Source of the DNA: Acidobacteriota bacterium
Lineage (GTDB): Bacteria; Acidobacteriota; B3-B38; Guanabaribacteriales; JAGGZT01
Direction of reading: 5' to 3'
Length of the DNA stretch: 50,315 bases
Assembly (NCBI GenBank): GCA_021161905.1
Contig: JAGGZT010000056.1
Coordinates: forward strand, 1-50,315
Under the pieces are notes generated by a model. It saw nothing but the letters and a program-made list of their open reading frames with translations, was not told where the DNA came from and did no database searches. Shown here in pieces: positions 33,571 to 41,917 of the stretch. A program made the position numbers and the translations under genes. The first letter of the stretch is position 1. Every line of letters starts with the position of its first letter.

Positions 33571-34511
33571 CTATCGAGCACCGAGCGAAAGTACTTTATC
33601 GTCTCCTTAAGCCCCTTCTCCAAGGGGACCTTCGGTTCCCAGCCGAGCTCCTTTCTGGCGGTGGAGATATCCGGCTGACGGACCTTGGGATCGTCCTGAG
33701 GTAAGGGAAGGAAGCGGATCTTGCTCTTCGTCTTCGTCAACTTGATGATCACCTTGGCGAGATCGAGGATACTCATCTCATTGGGATTTCCCAAGTTCAC
33801 CGGCAGATTGTAATCGGAAAACATCAACCGATAGATGCCCTCCACCATATCAGAGATATAGCAGAAACTACGGGTCTGACTTCCATCACCGAACACGGTG
33901 ATCTCCTCCCCTTTGAGTGCCTGGGTGATGAAATTTGGTATCGCCCGTCCATCGTGGGTCCTCATCCTGGGACCATAGGTATTGAAGATGCGGGCGATCT
34001 TGGTATCTATCTTGTGCACTCGATGATAAGCCATAGTAAGGGCTTCAGCGAACCTCTTTGCCTCATCGTAAACGCCTCGAGGTCCAATTGGGTTGACATT
34101 TCCCCAGTAGCTCTCCGGCTGGGGATGGACCAGTGGGTCCCCATACACCTCGGAGGTGGAGGCAAGGAGGAAAACCGCTCTCTTCTTCTTGGCAAGCCCC
34201 AAGGTGTTGTGGGTGCCCAATGACCCAACCTTAAGGGTTTGAATGGGAAGCTCCAGGTAATCGAGGGGGGAGGCGGGAGAAGCGAAGTGGAGGATGTAAT
34301 GGATATCCTCCTCGATCCTTATCTCTTTGGTCACATCATGCTTTATAAAAAGGAAGTTCTCCTTCCCTTCAAGATGAGAGATGTTATCGAGTGAGCCGGT
34401 AATAAGATTGTCCATACAGATGACCCGATACCCCTTCTTAAGGAGAAACTCGGCGAGATGGGACCCAAGAAATCCCGCTCCCCCGGTTATAAGAACAGTT
34501 TTACCTTCCAT
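33567..34511 (-). CDS. UDP-glucuronate decarboxylase (UDP-xylose synthase)-like
   Basis: 314 residues. The Rossmann motif [11 protein letters not shown], the [10 protein letters not shown] and [11 protein letters not shown] segments, and the SDR pair Tyr-Lys in [11 protein letters not shown] match UDP-glucuronic acid decarboxylases, which convert UDP-glucuronate to UDP-xylose with bound NAD. Related 4,6-dehydratases would lack the ASPASP text. The start is the ATG after GAGGAAG; a TTG seven codons earlier has no such site. It lies 17 bases after the sugar transferase gene and should supply a nucleotide sugar for the exopolysaccharide made by its neighbours. Confidence 0.85.
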   Translation of the reverse strand: MEGKTVLITGGAGFLGSHLAEFLLKKGYRVICMDNLITGSLDNISHLEGKENFLFIKHDVTKEIRIEEDIHYILHFASPASPLDYLELPIQTLKVGSLGTHNTLGLAKKKRAVFLLASTSEVYGDPLVHPQPESYWGNVNPIGPRGVYDEAKRFAEALTMAYHRVHKIDTKIARIFNTYGPRMRTHDGRAIPNFITQALKGEEITVFGDGSQTRSFCYISDMVEGIYRLMFSDYNLPVNLGNPNEMSILDLAKVIIKLTKTKSKIRFLPLPQDDPKVRQPDISTARKELGWEPKVPLEKGLKETIKYFRSVLDR

Positions 34512-34528
34512 CGCTTTCTTCCTCAAAG

Positions 34529-35956
34529 TCAATAAGCATTCCTCTGACGGAAAAGGTGTAAAAAGGTCAACCAGATGATCTTCAGGTCGAAGGTGAGCGA
34601 CCAGTTCTCAATGTAATAGATATCATGCTCTATCCTCTTCTTAAGGGAAGTATTCCCTCGCCACCCATTCACCTGAGCCCAACCGGTTATCCCCGACTTA
34701 ACCTTGTGCCGCAACATATATTGCGGTATTCTTTCCTTGAAATCAGTGACGAACTCGGGCCTTTCCGGTCGTGGTCCCACCACGCTCATATCTCCCTTCA
34801 GGACATTGTAGAATTGGGGAAGCTCATCGAGGCTATATCTCCGTAAGAACCGCCCCACCCGGGTACATCGAGGATCGTTCTCCTTCGCCCAAACAGGACC
34901 GGTCTCTCGCTCCGCATCCTTATACATCGAACGGAATTTATACAGGGTAAATACCCTCCCGTCAAGTCCCATCCGCTTCTGCTTGTAGAACACTGGACCC
35001 TCGGAATCGATCTTTATGGCGATGGCAATTAGGGGAAGAAGAACCAGCATAATAATAAGCCCAAAGATGGCGATCACGATATCCATCGCCCGTTTGATAA
35101 GGCTTTTCCATCCTCCGAGGGGAATGGAACAGAGGTTTATTACTGGAAGCCCTCCTAACTCCTCCATCTCCGCCTTTAAGGCAATAAACTCCAAGAGATC
35201 GGGGATGAGATAGACATCGATCCCTTCCTTGTATGCTTCCTTTATCAGAGTAAGTGTCTTCTCATGGGCTCGAAGGGGCAAAGCCACATAAAGCTTATCT
35301 ATCTGGTGCTTTTTGACCAACTGGGAAAATTTAGCCAACTCTCCCAAAACCGGGATATTGTGATAGGAAGTAGCTTGTTTCTTCGGATCATCATCGAGGA
35401 ACCCGATCACTTTCAACCCAAGTTCATCGTGGACGAGTATCCTGTCCGCAAGGGCTCTACCCAAATCACCAGCACCGGCGATAACCACCCGCTGGAGGTA
35501 AAGCCCCTTACGCCAAGCTTCCTCCAAATGACGACGGACCGCTCGACGGAAGAGATAAAGGAAGGAAATATCGAGCACCAAGAATATCGCCAAGACGAGC
35601 TGTGATATCTCATAGCGAGGAGCAACCTCGGGCTGGTACTGGTAATAAATACGATAATAAAGGAGCAAGCCAAGCATAATCACCACTGAGGCGATCACTC
35701 CAATAGCGATGCCGAAAATATCAGCTATCTTGGTCCTCTCCCTTCGAGGTTTATAAAGCCCCTGATAGAAGAATATCAGAGGTAAAATGATCGAGATCAA
35801 AGGTAGGAATCTGAGATACTGCGAGAAGGGAGGAACTCCCTTCCATACTGGAAACAGACGAAAACGGATAAAATAAGAGGCGATAAAAGCAAAATTTGTG
35901 ATCAAAAGATCGCCGGCCAATAACCCAATCTTTATCCAGGAAGGCTGGCGCCGCAT
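34529..35956 (-). CDS. Exopolysaccharide polyprenyl-phosphate sugar-1-phosphate transferase
   Basis: 475 residues. Four N-terminal helices, a CoA-binding-like nucleotide-sensing domain ([18 protein letters not shown]), a further helix ([19 protein letters not shown]) and the C-terminal catalytic domain with [38 protein letters not shown] and [11 protein letters not shown]. These are the WbaP/WcaJ-type transferase signatures. It places glucose- or galactose-1-phosphate on undecaprenyl phosphate, the first step of repeat-unit synthesis. The ATG shares one base with the upstream stop codon (TAATG), with GAAGGGGAG upstream; a farther ATG lies inside the glycosyltransferase gene. Confidence 0.87.
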   Translation of the reverse strand: MRRQPSWIKIGLLAGDLLITNFAFIASYFIRFRLFPVWKGVPPFSQYLRFLPLISIILPLIFFYQGLYKPRRERTKIADIFGIAIGVIASVVIMLGLLLYYRIYYQYQPEVAPRYEISQLVLAIFLVLDISFLYLFRRAVRRHLEEAWRKGLYLQRVVIAGAGDLGRALADRILVHDELGLKVIGFLDDDPKKQATSYHNIPVLGELAKFSQLVKKHQIDKLYVALPLRAHEKTLTLIKEAYKEGIDVYLIPDLLEFIALKAEMEELGGLPVINLCSIPLGGWKSLIKRAMDIVIAIFGLIIMLVLLPLIAIAIKIDSEGPVFYKQKRMGLDGRVFTLYKFRSMYKDAERETGPVWAKENDPRCTRVGRFLRRYSLDELPQFYNVLKGDMSVVGPRPERPEFVTDFKERIPQYMLRHKVKSGITGWAQVNGWRGNTSLKKRIEHDIYYIENWSLTFDLKIIWLTFLHLFRQRNAY

Positions 35957-37065
35957 TATTTCTCCCCTTCCTTTAAATGACGCTCCCACCCCTCTTTGAT
36001 GAAAGTAGAAATCCCCTCCTTAAACCTCTCAGGAGAGAAACGGAGAGCGTTCTTCCTTATAACTTCTTTATTAAATCCTAACCGCTGAAATTTGTCAACT
36101 GCAGACACCATAGCGGGAACACTCTGCTCAGGGAAAAGGACGCCCGTTTCCTCGGGGATCACTGTCTCGAGTACCCCACCCTTTCCATAAGCAATCACTG
36201 GACGACCACAGGCTTGTGCCTCGAGGGGAGCAATGCCGAAATCCTCCTCCGCGGGGAAGATGAGTGCCCGACATCCCCGGTAAAGCTCCCTCAGCTTCTC
36301 ATCGGACACCCTGCCCAAGAAGCGGATGTTCTCCTTAGCCATCTTTCTAAGACGACGGGATTCCGGTCCCTCACCCACTATAAGAAGTGGAAGACCAAGT
36401 TGATTGAAGGTGGCGACCGCTAAGTCAACCCGCTTATAGGGGACAAGGGCGGAGACAAGAAGGAAATAACCACCATCCTCCCCCCCAGGGGTAAAAAAAT
36501 CGGTATCGACCGGGGGATGGATCACCTCTGCCTCCCTGCGGTAGTATTTCCTTATTCTCCTTTTGACATTCTTCGAAGAGGCGACAAACAGATCCACCCG
36601 CCTGCTCGAGGCGACATCCCAAGTCCTCAAGTAGTTCATAAACAGAGGAACGATCTTCCGGGAGAAAAAACCAAGTCTATCCTCTCCGAAATAGTGATGG
36701 TACTGGTCCCAGGCATACCTCATTGGAGTAAGGCAGTAGCAGATATGAAGGGAGGAAGGGGGAGAGATAATCCCCTTGGCTACGCAGTGGCTGATACTTA
36801 TTATTAGATCGTACCCCCTGAGATCGAAGAGCTCCACCGCCGCCGGAAAAAGGGGGAGATAATGGCGGTAGATCCTTGAGGAAAAAGGGAGACGATCTAT
36901 GAACGAGGTCTCTATCTCCATCCCCTCGATCCTCGGGGTGAGCCTACCCGCGATATAAAGCAAGGTGAAAATCTTGGCATCGGGAAAGAGTTCACAGAAA
37001 ACCTCGAGCACCCGCTCCCCACCCCGCATTCCGGTGAGCCAATCGTGAATGAGTGCTACCTTCAA
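35956..37065 (-). CDS. GT4-family glycosyltransferase
   Basis: 369 residues of the GT-B fold. The N-terminus after the start is KVALIHDWLTGMRGGERVLE, a typical opening of this group (WbaZ-like mannosyltransferases). The donor-binding half has FLLVSALVPYKRVDLAVATF, FLGRVSDEKLRELYRGC and FPAEEDFGIAPLEAQACGRPVIAYG, the last carrying the E(x7)E motif. The start codon is TTG: GGAGGG lies 10 bases upstream and the protein begins where the family does. An upstream TTG nine codons earlier would add unrelated residues. It heads the polysaccharide unit; acceptor and donor sugars are unknown. Confidence 0.83.
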   Translation of the reverse strand: MKVALIHDWLTGMRGGERVLEVFCELFPDAKIFTLLYIAGRLTPRIEGMEIETSFIDRLPFSSRIYRHYLPLFPAAVELFDLRGYDLIISISHCVAKGIISPPSSLHICYCLTPMRYAWDQYHHYFGEDRLGFFSRKIVPLFMNYLRTWDVASSRRVDLFVASSKNVKRRIRKYYRREAEVIHPPVDTDFFTPGGEDGGYFLLVSALVPYKRVDLAVATFNQLGLPLLIVGEGPESRRLRKMAKENIRFLGRVSDEKLRELYRGCRALIFPAEEDFGIAPLEAQACGRPVIAYGKGGVLETVIPEETGVLFPEQSVPAMVSAVDKFQRLGFNKEVIRKNALRFSPERFKEGISTFIKEGWERHLKEGEK

Positions 37066-37113
37066 ACCGAATAATCCCTCCGTTCCCTCCAAACGATCGC
37101 AATACCATCATCG

Positions 37114-37142
37114 ATGATAACATAGCGGGAAAACTAACTCAA
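37114..37142 (-). promoter_or_regulatory. Sigma70-type promoter for the polysaccharide unit
   Basis: Minus strand: TTGAGT at 37142-37137, 17 bases, TATCAT at 37119-37114, with TGT before the -10 (extended form). The start would be near 37107, about 42 bases before the TTG start. Confidence 0.6.
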
Positions 37143-37161
37143 CCGAAAGGAAAGAACTCAA

Positions 37162-37190
37162 TTGCTCCATTAGGGAATAACTGATATAAT
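37162..37190 (+). promoter_or_regulatory. Extended -10 promoter for purH
   Basis: TTGCTC at 37162-37167, 17 bases, TATAAT at 37185-37190 with TGA just before it. The start near 37197 leaves a leader of about 19 bases. I see no PurR-like or purine-riboswitch element. Confidence 0.65.
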
Positions 37191-37215
37191 CGGCTCTCGA
37201 GGAAGGGAGAAGAAG

Positions 37216-38796
37216 ATGAGAAGGATAAAACGAGCAATCATAAGCGTAGCCAACAAAAACGAAATCATCGAGTTTGCTAAAGGGCTCTCAAACCTCGGGA
37301 TAGAGTTGATTGCCACCGGCGGAACCGCAAAGCTCCTAAAGGATGCCGGTATTTCCCTTACCGAGGTTTCTAAGATAACCTCCTTCCCTGAGATCCTCGG
37401 TGGTAGGGTAAAAACGCTTCATCCGAGGATATTCGGAGGAATACTGGCAAAAAGGAGTGAAGACTCCCACCTTGCTGAGCTCGAAAAGGAGGGAATAGCT
37501 GAAATCGATATGATCGTGGTCAACCTCTATCCTTTTGCCGAGGTAGCGAAAAAGAGAGAAGCCACCTTAGAGGAACTCTTGGAGAATATCGATATCGGTG
37601 GGGTAAGCTTGATCCGGGCAGGCGCAAAGAACTTTGAGGATGTGGTGGTGATAGTCGATCCCGGGGATTATCAGCCGATCCTCGAAACGCTGAAGAAGGA
37701 GGATGGATTTATCGATATAGAAACGAGGCTCAAACTGGCTCAGAAGGCGTTCAACTACACCGCTGACTACGATGCCCTGATCGCGGAAACGATGGAACGG
37801 ATCAAGATTGAGGAGGGGAAGGTTAAACTTGGTGAAAAGCCATCCTTCCCCCACACCTTGAGGCTAAGCCTCAGCCTCAAGCAAAGCCTCCGCTACGGGG
37901 AGAACCCGCACCAGCGAGCTGCCTTATACATCGAGCGAGGAGAAACACCTCCCTACTCGGTGGTAAAGGCGGAGAAACTCCAGGGGAAGGAGCTATCGTA
38001 CAACAACCTGGCCGATTTCGAGGCGGCACTCCTCCTCGCCCGGGAGTTCACCGAGCCGGTGGCGGTTATCATCAAACATACCAACCCCTGTGGTGTCGCC
38101 ATCGGTGATGATATCCTCACCGCTTACCGGAGGGCACGGGAGTGCGATCCGGTCTCTGCCTTCGGGAGCATCATCGCCTTCAACCGGAAGGTCGACGAGA
38201 AACTCGCGGTTGAGATCACCTCCACCTTCGTTGAGGGGGTGATCGCTCCAGAAATAACCGAGGAGGCGCGAGCCATCTTCAGCAAGAAGAAAAACCTCCG
38301 GCTCCTCAGATTACCAATGGATGACCTCGATCTGAAGGGAGATAAGGACTACAAAAGGCTCGTCGGAGGACTTCTGGTTCAGGACCGGGATGAGCTCACC
38401 TGGGACGAGGAGAAGCTCCAAGTGGTGACCAAGAGGAAACCGACCGAGAAGGAGATGAAAGCCCTCTATTTCGCCTGGCGGGTGGTAAAGCACATAAAGT
38501 CGAACGCCATCGTCTTCGCCAACGAGAAGCAGACAGTGGGAATAGGTGCAGGGCAGATGAGCCGGGTGGATTCGGTAAAGCTGGCAGCGGAAAAAGCTCG
38601 GCTTCCCCTTGAAGGCACGGTCCTCGCCTCCGATGCCTTCTTTCCTTTCAGGGACGGGGTGGATGCCGCCCATCAGGCTGGAGCAACCGCTATAGTCCAA
38701 CCCGGGGGGTCAATAAGGGACGAGGAGGTCATTGCCGCTGCCGATGAGCATGGGATGGCGATGGTGCTTACCGGGATTCGCCACTTCCGCCATTAG
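37216..38796 (+). CDS. purH: Bifunctional AICAR transformylase / IMP cyclohydrolase
   Basis: 526 residues, the standard PurH length. The cyclohydrolase half (1-200) has [44 protein letters not shown] and [14 protein letters not shown]. The transformylase half has [29 protein letters not shown] and the catalytic KHTNPCGVA, then [11 protein letters not shown] and a C-terminal RHFRH. Together the two activities complete de novo IMP synthesis in the cytoplasm. The gene is monocistronic, and GGAAGGGAGA precedes the ATG. The next gene is convergent, 55 bases away, without an evident terminator hairpin. Confidence 0.96.
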   Translation: MRRIKRAIISVANKNEIIEFAKGLSNLGIELIATGGTAKLLKDAGISLTEVSKITSFPEILGGRVKTLHPRIFGGILAKRSEDSHLAELEKEGIAEIDMIVVNLYPFAEVAKKREATLEELLENIDIGGVSLIRAGAKNFEDVVVIVDPGDYQPILETLKKEDGFIDIETRLKLAQKAFNYTADYDALIAETMERIKIEEGKVKLGEKPSFPHTLRLSLSLKQSLRYGENPHQRAALYIERGETPPYSVVKAEKLQGKELSYNNLADFEAALLLAREFTEPVAVIIKHTNPCGVAIGDDILTAYRRARECDPVSAFGSIIAFNRKVDEKLAVEITSTFVEGVIAPEITEEARAIFSKKKNLRLLRLPMDDLDLKGDKDYKRLVGGLLVQDRDELTWDEEKLQVVTKRKPTEKEMKALYFAWRVVKHIKSNAIVFANEKQTVGIGAGQMSRVDSVKLAAEKARLPLEGTVLASDAFFPFRDGVDAAHQAGATAIVQPGGSIRDEEVIAAADEHGMAMVLTGIRHFRH

Positions 38797-38851
38797 CGCT
38801 CTCTCAGATATCAGAAGAACATCGTCGAAGTGAAAACTAAGGAAGGGGAAA

Positions 38852-39910
38852 CTATCTAATTAAAAGCTCTACCCTGGTGGAGGCGAGCTTATCCGGTATT
38901 CCCCGAGCTTCAGGATCGGATAGAGTAAAAAGATGGCCAAGAAGGAGGGGAAGCGAGGAGATTAGCCCGCCAAACCAGCGAAGAAAGGCACGGAAGAAGC
39001 TCACCCGGTCATAGTCTTCGGACACAACCCTGATTCCAGCTATCATCCTTCCAATGGTCTGGCCCGAGGCAGAGACAAAGAACACCGAATAGACCATATT
39101 AATAAGGAGATAAAGGGCAGAAAGAGGTAGGGGCAACTTAGTAAAGAGTTCCAGGGGAGGAACGGAGGTAAGCCTCACCACCCCATAGAAGGCACCCGCA
39201 AATAAAGAAGAGCTGATGATGAAATCGATGATGGAGGCAACTATCTTCCCCCGAATTATGAGATCGCGTTCTCCTTCGGCCACCTCCTCAGGAAGGGGAG
39301 CGGAGGCGAATGATTCGTCAACTTCTTCCCCTACCTTCTCCATCTCCCCTATTGGCTGGTAGGTATCTAATGGACGATAGTCATCCTTTGGGGAGGGCTT
39401 CGGCTTAACCTCTTGAGTTATAGTAGCTTCTAAGAAAGAAGGAAGTTCACCTTCTTTCCCCTCCGCCTTTGGCTCCTCTTTTTTTTCTTCCTGTTTGTCC
39501 TCAAAGGAAAGTGGAGGAAGGGGAGGAAGTATTTCTTCCTTCTTCGTCTCCTCCTTTTCCTTCTTCTCCTTAATTTCCTCAGAAGGCGTAGAGGCTATCT
39601 TGGCCGCTTCCTCCTTTGCCCGTTTGATCTTGAACTCCTGCCACTCAGGACCAAGGGTCTTTTCAAACTCGCGCTTCCTCCTTATCTCCTCTACCCTTCG
39701 CCGTAGTTCCTCTCGCCAATCGCTCTCCTTAGCCCCGGTGGGCATCCCCTTCTCCTTCATCTTCTCTTCAATGGGATAGACAGAGCCTTTCGTCTCCCCG
39801 CCACCCTCCCCTGCCGGAGTATCGGTGGGGTTAAGCTCCATCATCATCCCGCATTTCTTGCAGAGGACCTGCCCCTCTTCATTCTCCGTACCACAATAGG
39901 GGCACCTCAT
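38852..39910 (-). CDS. RDD-family membrane protein with N-terminal zinc ribbon
   Basis: 352 residues. The first 20 carry a zinc ribbon, CPYCG then CKKCG (Cys3, Cys6, Cys17, Cys20). The central 170 residues are low-complexity and rich in Glu, Lys and Pro, probably a disordered linker. The C-terminal ~130 residues form an RDD domain with three to four helices (GKIVASIIDFIISSSLFAG, SGQTIGRMIAGIRVV, RAFLRWFGGL). RDD proteins are often antiporter- or transport-linked, but most are uncharacterised. I chose the ATG after GGAGGAGG, which makes the zinc ribbon start at residue 3. It diverges from the DUF885 gene with a promoter in between. Confidence 0.7.
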   Translation of the reverse strand: MRCPYCGTENEEGQVLCKKCGMMMELNPTDTPAGEGGGETKGSVYPIEEKMKEKGMPTGAKESDWREELRRRVEEIRRKREFEKTLGPEWQEFKIKRAKEEAAKIASTPSEEIKEKKEKEETKKEEILPPLPPLSFEDKQEEKKEEPKAEGKEGELPSFLEATITQEVKPKPSPKDDYRPLDTYQPIGEMEKVGEEVDESFASAPLPEEVAEGERDLIIRGKIVASIIDFIISSSLFAGAFYGVVRLTSVPPLELFTKLPLPLSALYLLINMVYSVFFVSASGQTIGRMIAGIRVVSEDYDRVSFFRAFLRWFGGLISSLPLLLGHLFTLSDPEARGIPDKLASTRVELLIR

Positions 39911-39944
39911 TGTCGTTATCCTCCTCCCTTTATGGCTGTTTTTT

Positions 39945-39973
39945 ATTTTAACAGGGGGCGAAGCGATGTTCAA
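39945..39973 (-). promoter_or_regulatory. Sigma70-type promoter for the RDD gene
   Basis: Minus strand: TTGAAC at 39973-39968, 17 bases, TAAAAT at 39950-39945 with TGT before it (extended -10). The start would be near 39938, about 28 bases before the ATG. Confidence 0.65.
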
Positions 39974-39984
39974 CCAAAATATTA

Positions 39985-40013
39985 TGGTCGTAGAAGGTAG
40001 GGTATGCTATAAT
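39985..40013 (+). promoter_or_regulatory. Extended -10 promoter for the DUF885 gene
   Basis: TATAAT at 40008-40013 is preceded by TGC (extended -10). The -35 match, TGGTCG at 39985-39990, is poor and 17 bases away. The start would be near 40020, about 30 bases before the ATG at 40050. Confidence 0.6.
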
Positions 40014-40049
40014 AAAAATAGCTTCAATCCAACAAAGAAGGAGAAAAAA

Positions 40050-41825
40050 ATGATTAAAAAGAAGGGTATAACACTCCTTCTCGTCGCTATGTGTCTCCTT
40101 CTTCTTTTCTCCTCCATCGGCTGTAAGAAAAGAAAGGTAGAAAAAGAGTTCAACTCCATCGTTAAAGGCTTTTTCGAGGAGTACTTCAAGCTACATCCAT
40201 CATTTGCAACCTGGTGTGGGGTCCATAAATATGACGCTGAGCTCGAGGACATCTCTCCCGAAAGCATCAAGAAAGAAATAGCCTGGCTCGAAGAGGTAAA
40301 GAAGAAGCTTGAAGGGTTAGACAAAGACAACCTTTCCCTCGAAAGTAGGATCGACTACGAGATATTAAAGGATCAGGTGGAGGGAAGGCTTTTCTCCCTG
40401 AAAGAACTGAGAGAAGCAACCTGGAACCCCCTTACCTACACCGGGCTTGTCGGCAATTCATTGATGGAGCTCATAAGCCGTGATTTCGCTCCGCTCGATG
40501 AACGGCTGATAAATGCCGCCTCCCGAATAAAAAAACTCCCCTTGTTTCTCGAGCATGCAAAGAGCACCCTGACCACCGCCCCTAAGGTGCACACCGAGGT
40601 GGCGATAAAACAAAACCAAGGAAATCTTGAATTGGTGACCACGGTCATCCCCGAGCTCGCCAAGAAGGCATCGCCAGATGTCCAGAAGAAAGTAAACGAC
40701 GCCTCCCGGATGGCAAGGCACGCCATCATCTCCTTTGGAAAGTACTTAGAGGAAAACCTTCTAAAGAAGGCGGATAAGGACTTTAGATTAGGAGAACCCC
40801 TTTATCGGAAAAAACTCCGTTACACCCTGGGCGAAGATGTCGACCCTGATGCCCTCCTCTCCTCTGCCAAACACGAGGTGGCGAAGGTTCAGGAGGAGAT
40901 GTTCGATATCGCCCTGCCCCTTTACAAGGGATATTTCCCGGAGAAGAAGCTCCCCGAGAAGATCAGCCCAAAGGTCAAAAAAGAGGTCATCCGGGCGGTC
41001 CTTGCCCAGATCGCAAAGAACCATCCTAAAAAGGAGGAATTAATAGCCAAAGTAAGGGAGTTCGCCACCGGTATTGAGGCATTCATAAAGGAGAAGGACC
41101 TCATCACCCTCGATCCCAACCAGCCCCTTATAATCAGGGCAACACCGAAATTTATGCGGGGGGTGGCGATTGCCGGGATGGAAAGCAGCGGACCATTAGA
41201 AAAAGCAAAGGTCGCCTCCTTCTTCGATGTCCAACCGATACCCGATGATTGGACAAAAGAACAGGTGGAATCCTACCTCAGAGAGTACAACAACTACGCT
41301 CTTCGGGAGCTCATCATCCACGAGGCGCTTCCAGGACACTTCGTCCAGGGCTACTATAACAAACGATGCCCCTCAATGGTGCGGAAGGTTCTCGGCAACG
41401 GGGCGATGATCGAGGGATGGGCGGTCTATGCTGAACGGATGATGATAGAAAACGGATATATGGCGAATGATCCCCGGATGCACCTCATCCAGCTCAAATG
41501 GTATCTCCGGACGATCGTCAACTCAATAATCGATCAGGGCGTTCACCTTCGGGGGATGAGCAAGGAGGAAGCTATCCGCTATATGGTGGATGAGGCGTTT
41601 CAGGAAAAGGCAGAAGCAGAGGGCAAATGGGTTCGTGCCTCCCTTACCTCGGCTCAGCTCTCCACCTATTTCTATGGAGTAAAGGAGGTGCTAAAGCTGA
41701 GGGAGGAGTATAAAAAGAAGGTCGGGGTTTCCTTCAAGGTAAAGGAGTTTAATGAAAGGCTCATCTCCTATGGCTCACCGCCGATGAAATACCTTCGAAA
41801 GTTCCTCCTCTCTGAAGGGAAGTAG
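40050..41825 (+). CDS. DUF885-family lipoprotein (predicted metallopeptidase-like)
   Basis: 591 residues from this ATG. The signal sequence MIKKKGITLLLVAMC...FSSIGC ends in a plausible lipobox with a Cys at about residue 26, so it should be lipid-anchored in the envelope. DUF885 signatures: a long helical N-terminal region (DYEILKDQVEGRLF), RELIIHEALPGHFVQGYY with an HExxxGH site, and IEGWAVYAERMM. These resemble M32/thermolysin-like helical peptidases, and the family is thought to include peptidases, but proof is limited. The start is chosen from the AAGGAG site 9 bases before the ATG and the promoter; an earlier in-frame ATG at 39966 precedes the promoter. Confidence 0.8.
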   Translation: MIKKKGITLLLVAMCLLLLFSSIGCKKRKVEKEFNSIVKGFFEEYFKLHPSFATWCGVHKYDAELEDISPESIKKEIAWLEEVKKKLEGLDKDNLSLESRIDYEILKDQVEGRLFSLKELREATWNPLTYTGLVGNSLMELISRDFAPLDERLINAASRIKKLPLFLEHAKSTLTTAPKVHTEVAIKQNQGNLELVTTVIPELAKKASPDVQKKVNDASRMARHAIISFGKYLEENLLKKADKDFRLGEPLYRKKLRYTLGEDVDPDALLSSAKHEVAKVQEEMFDIALPLYKGYFPEKKLPEKISPKVKKEVIRAVLAQIAKNHPKKEELIAKVREFATGIEAFIKEKDLITLDPNQPLIIRATPKFMRGVAIAGMESSGPLEKAKVASFFDVQPIPDDWTKEQVESYLREYNNYALRELIIHEALPGHFVQGYYNKRCPSMVRKVLGNGAMIEGWAVYAERMMIENGYMANDPRMHLIQLKWYLRTIVNSIIDQGVHLRGMSKEEAIRYMVDEAFQEKAEAEGKWVRASLTSAQLSTYFYGVKEVLKLREEYKKKVGVSFKVKEFNERLISYGSPPMKYLRKFLLSEGK

Positions 41826-41833
41826 TCTTAGGG

Positions 41834-41880
41834 GAGGTTCGGCTTAATCCGTTTTTATAAGCCGGGCTTCCTCTCTTATT
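41834..41880 (+). terminator. Terminator hairpin after the DUF885 gene
   Basis: GAGGTTCGGCTTA at 41834-41846 pairs with TAAGCCGGGCTTC at 41858-41870 over 13 positions, with three G-U pairs and an 11-base loop. It is followed by a pyrimidine-rich tail (CTCTCTTATT), not a perfect T-run. The next promoter overlaps the end of the tail. Confidence 0.6.
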
Positions 41881-41908
41881 GACAATGAAGAAGGGAAAAA
41901 GTTATCAT
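41879..41908 (+). promoter_or_regulatory. Sigma70-type promoter at the start codon of the first glycosyltransferase
   Basis: TTGACA at 41879-41884, 18 bases, TATCAT at 41903-41908. The predicted start, about 41915, lies 3 bases ahead of the ATG, and no ribosome site is present. Confidence 0.65.
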
Positions 41909-41917
41909 TAACTCCTA

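Noticed and set aside
33067-33678. 203-residue plus-strand frame opposite the racemase and decarboxylase
   Set aside because: No homology or ribosome site; the opposite-strand genes have complete family motifs.
37066-37092. Upstream TTG start for the GT4 glycosyltransferase
   Set aside because: It adds nine unrelated residues; the TTG at 37065 has a GGAGGG site and begins at the family N-terminus.
38797-38851. Terminator between purH and the RDD gene
   Set aside because: I found no stable stem followed by a T-run in the 55 bases between the convergent genes.
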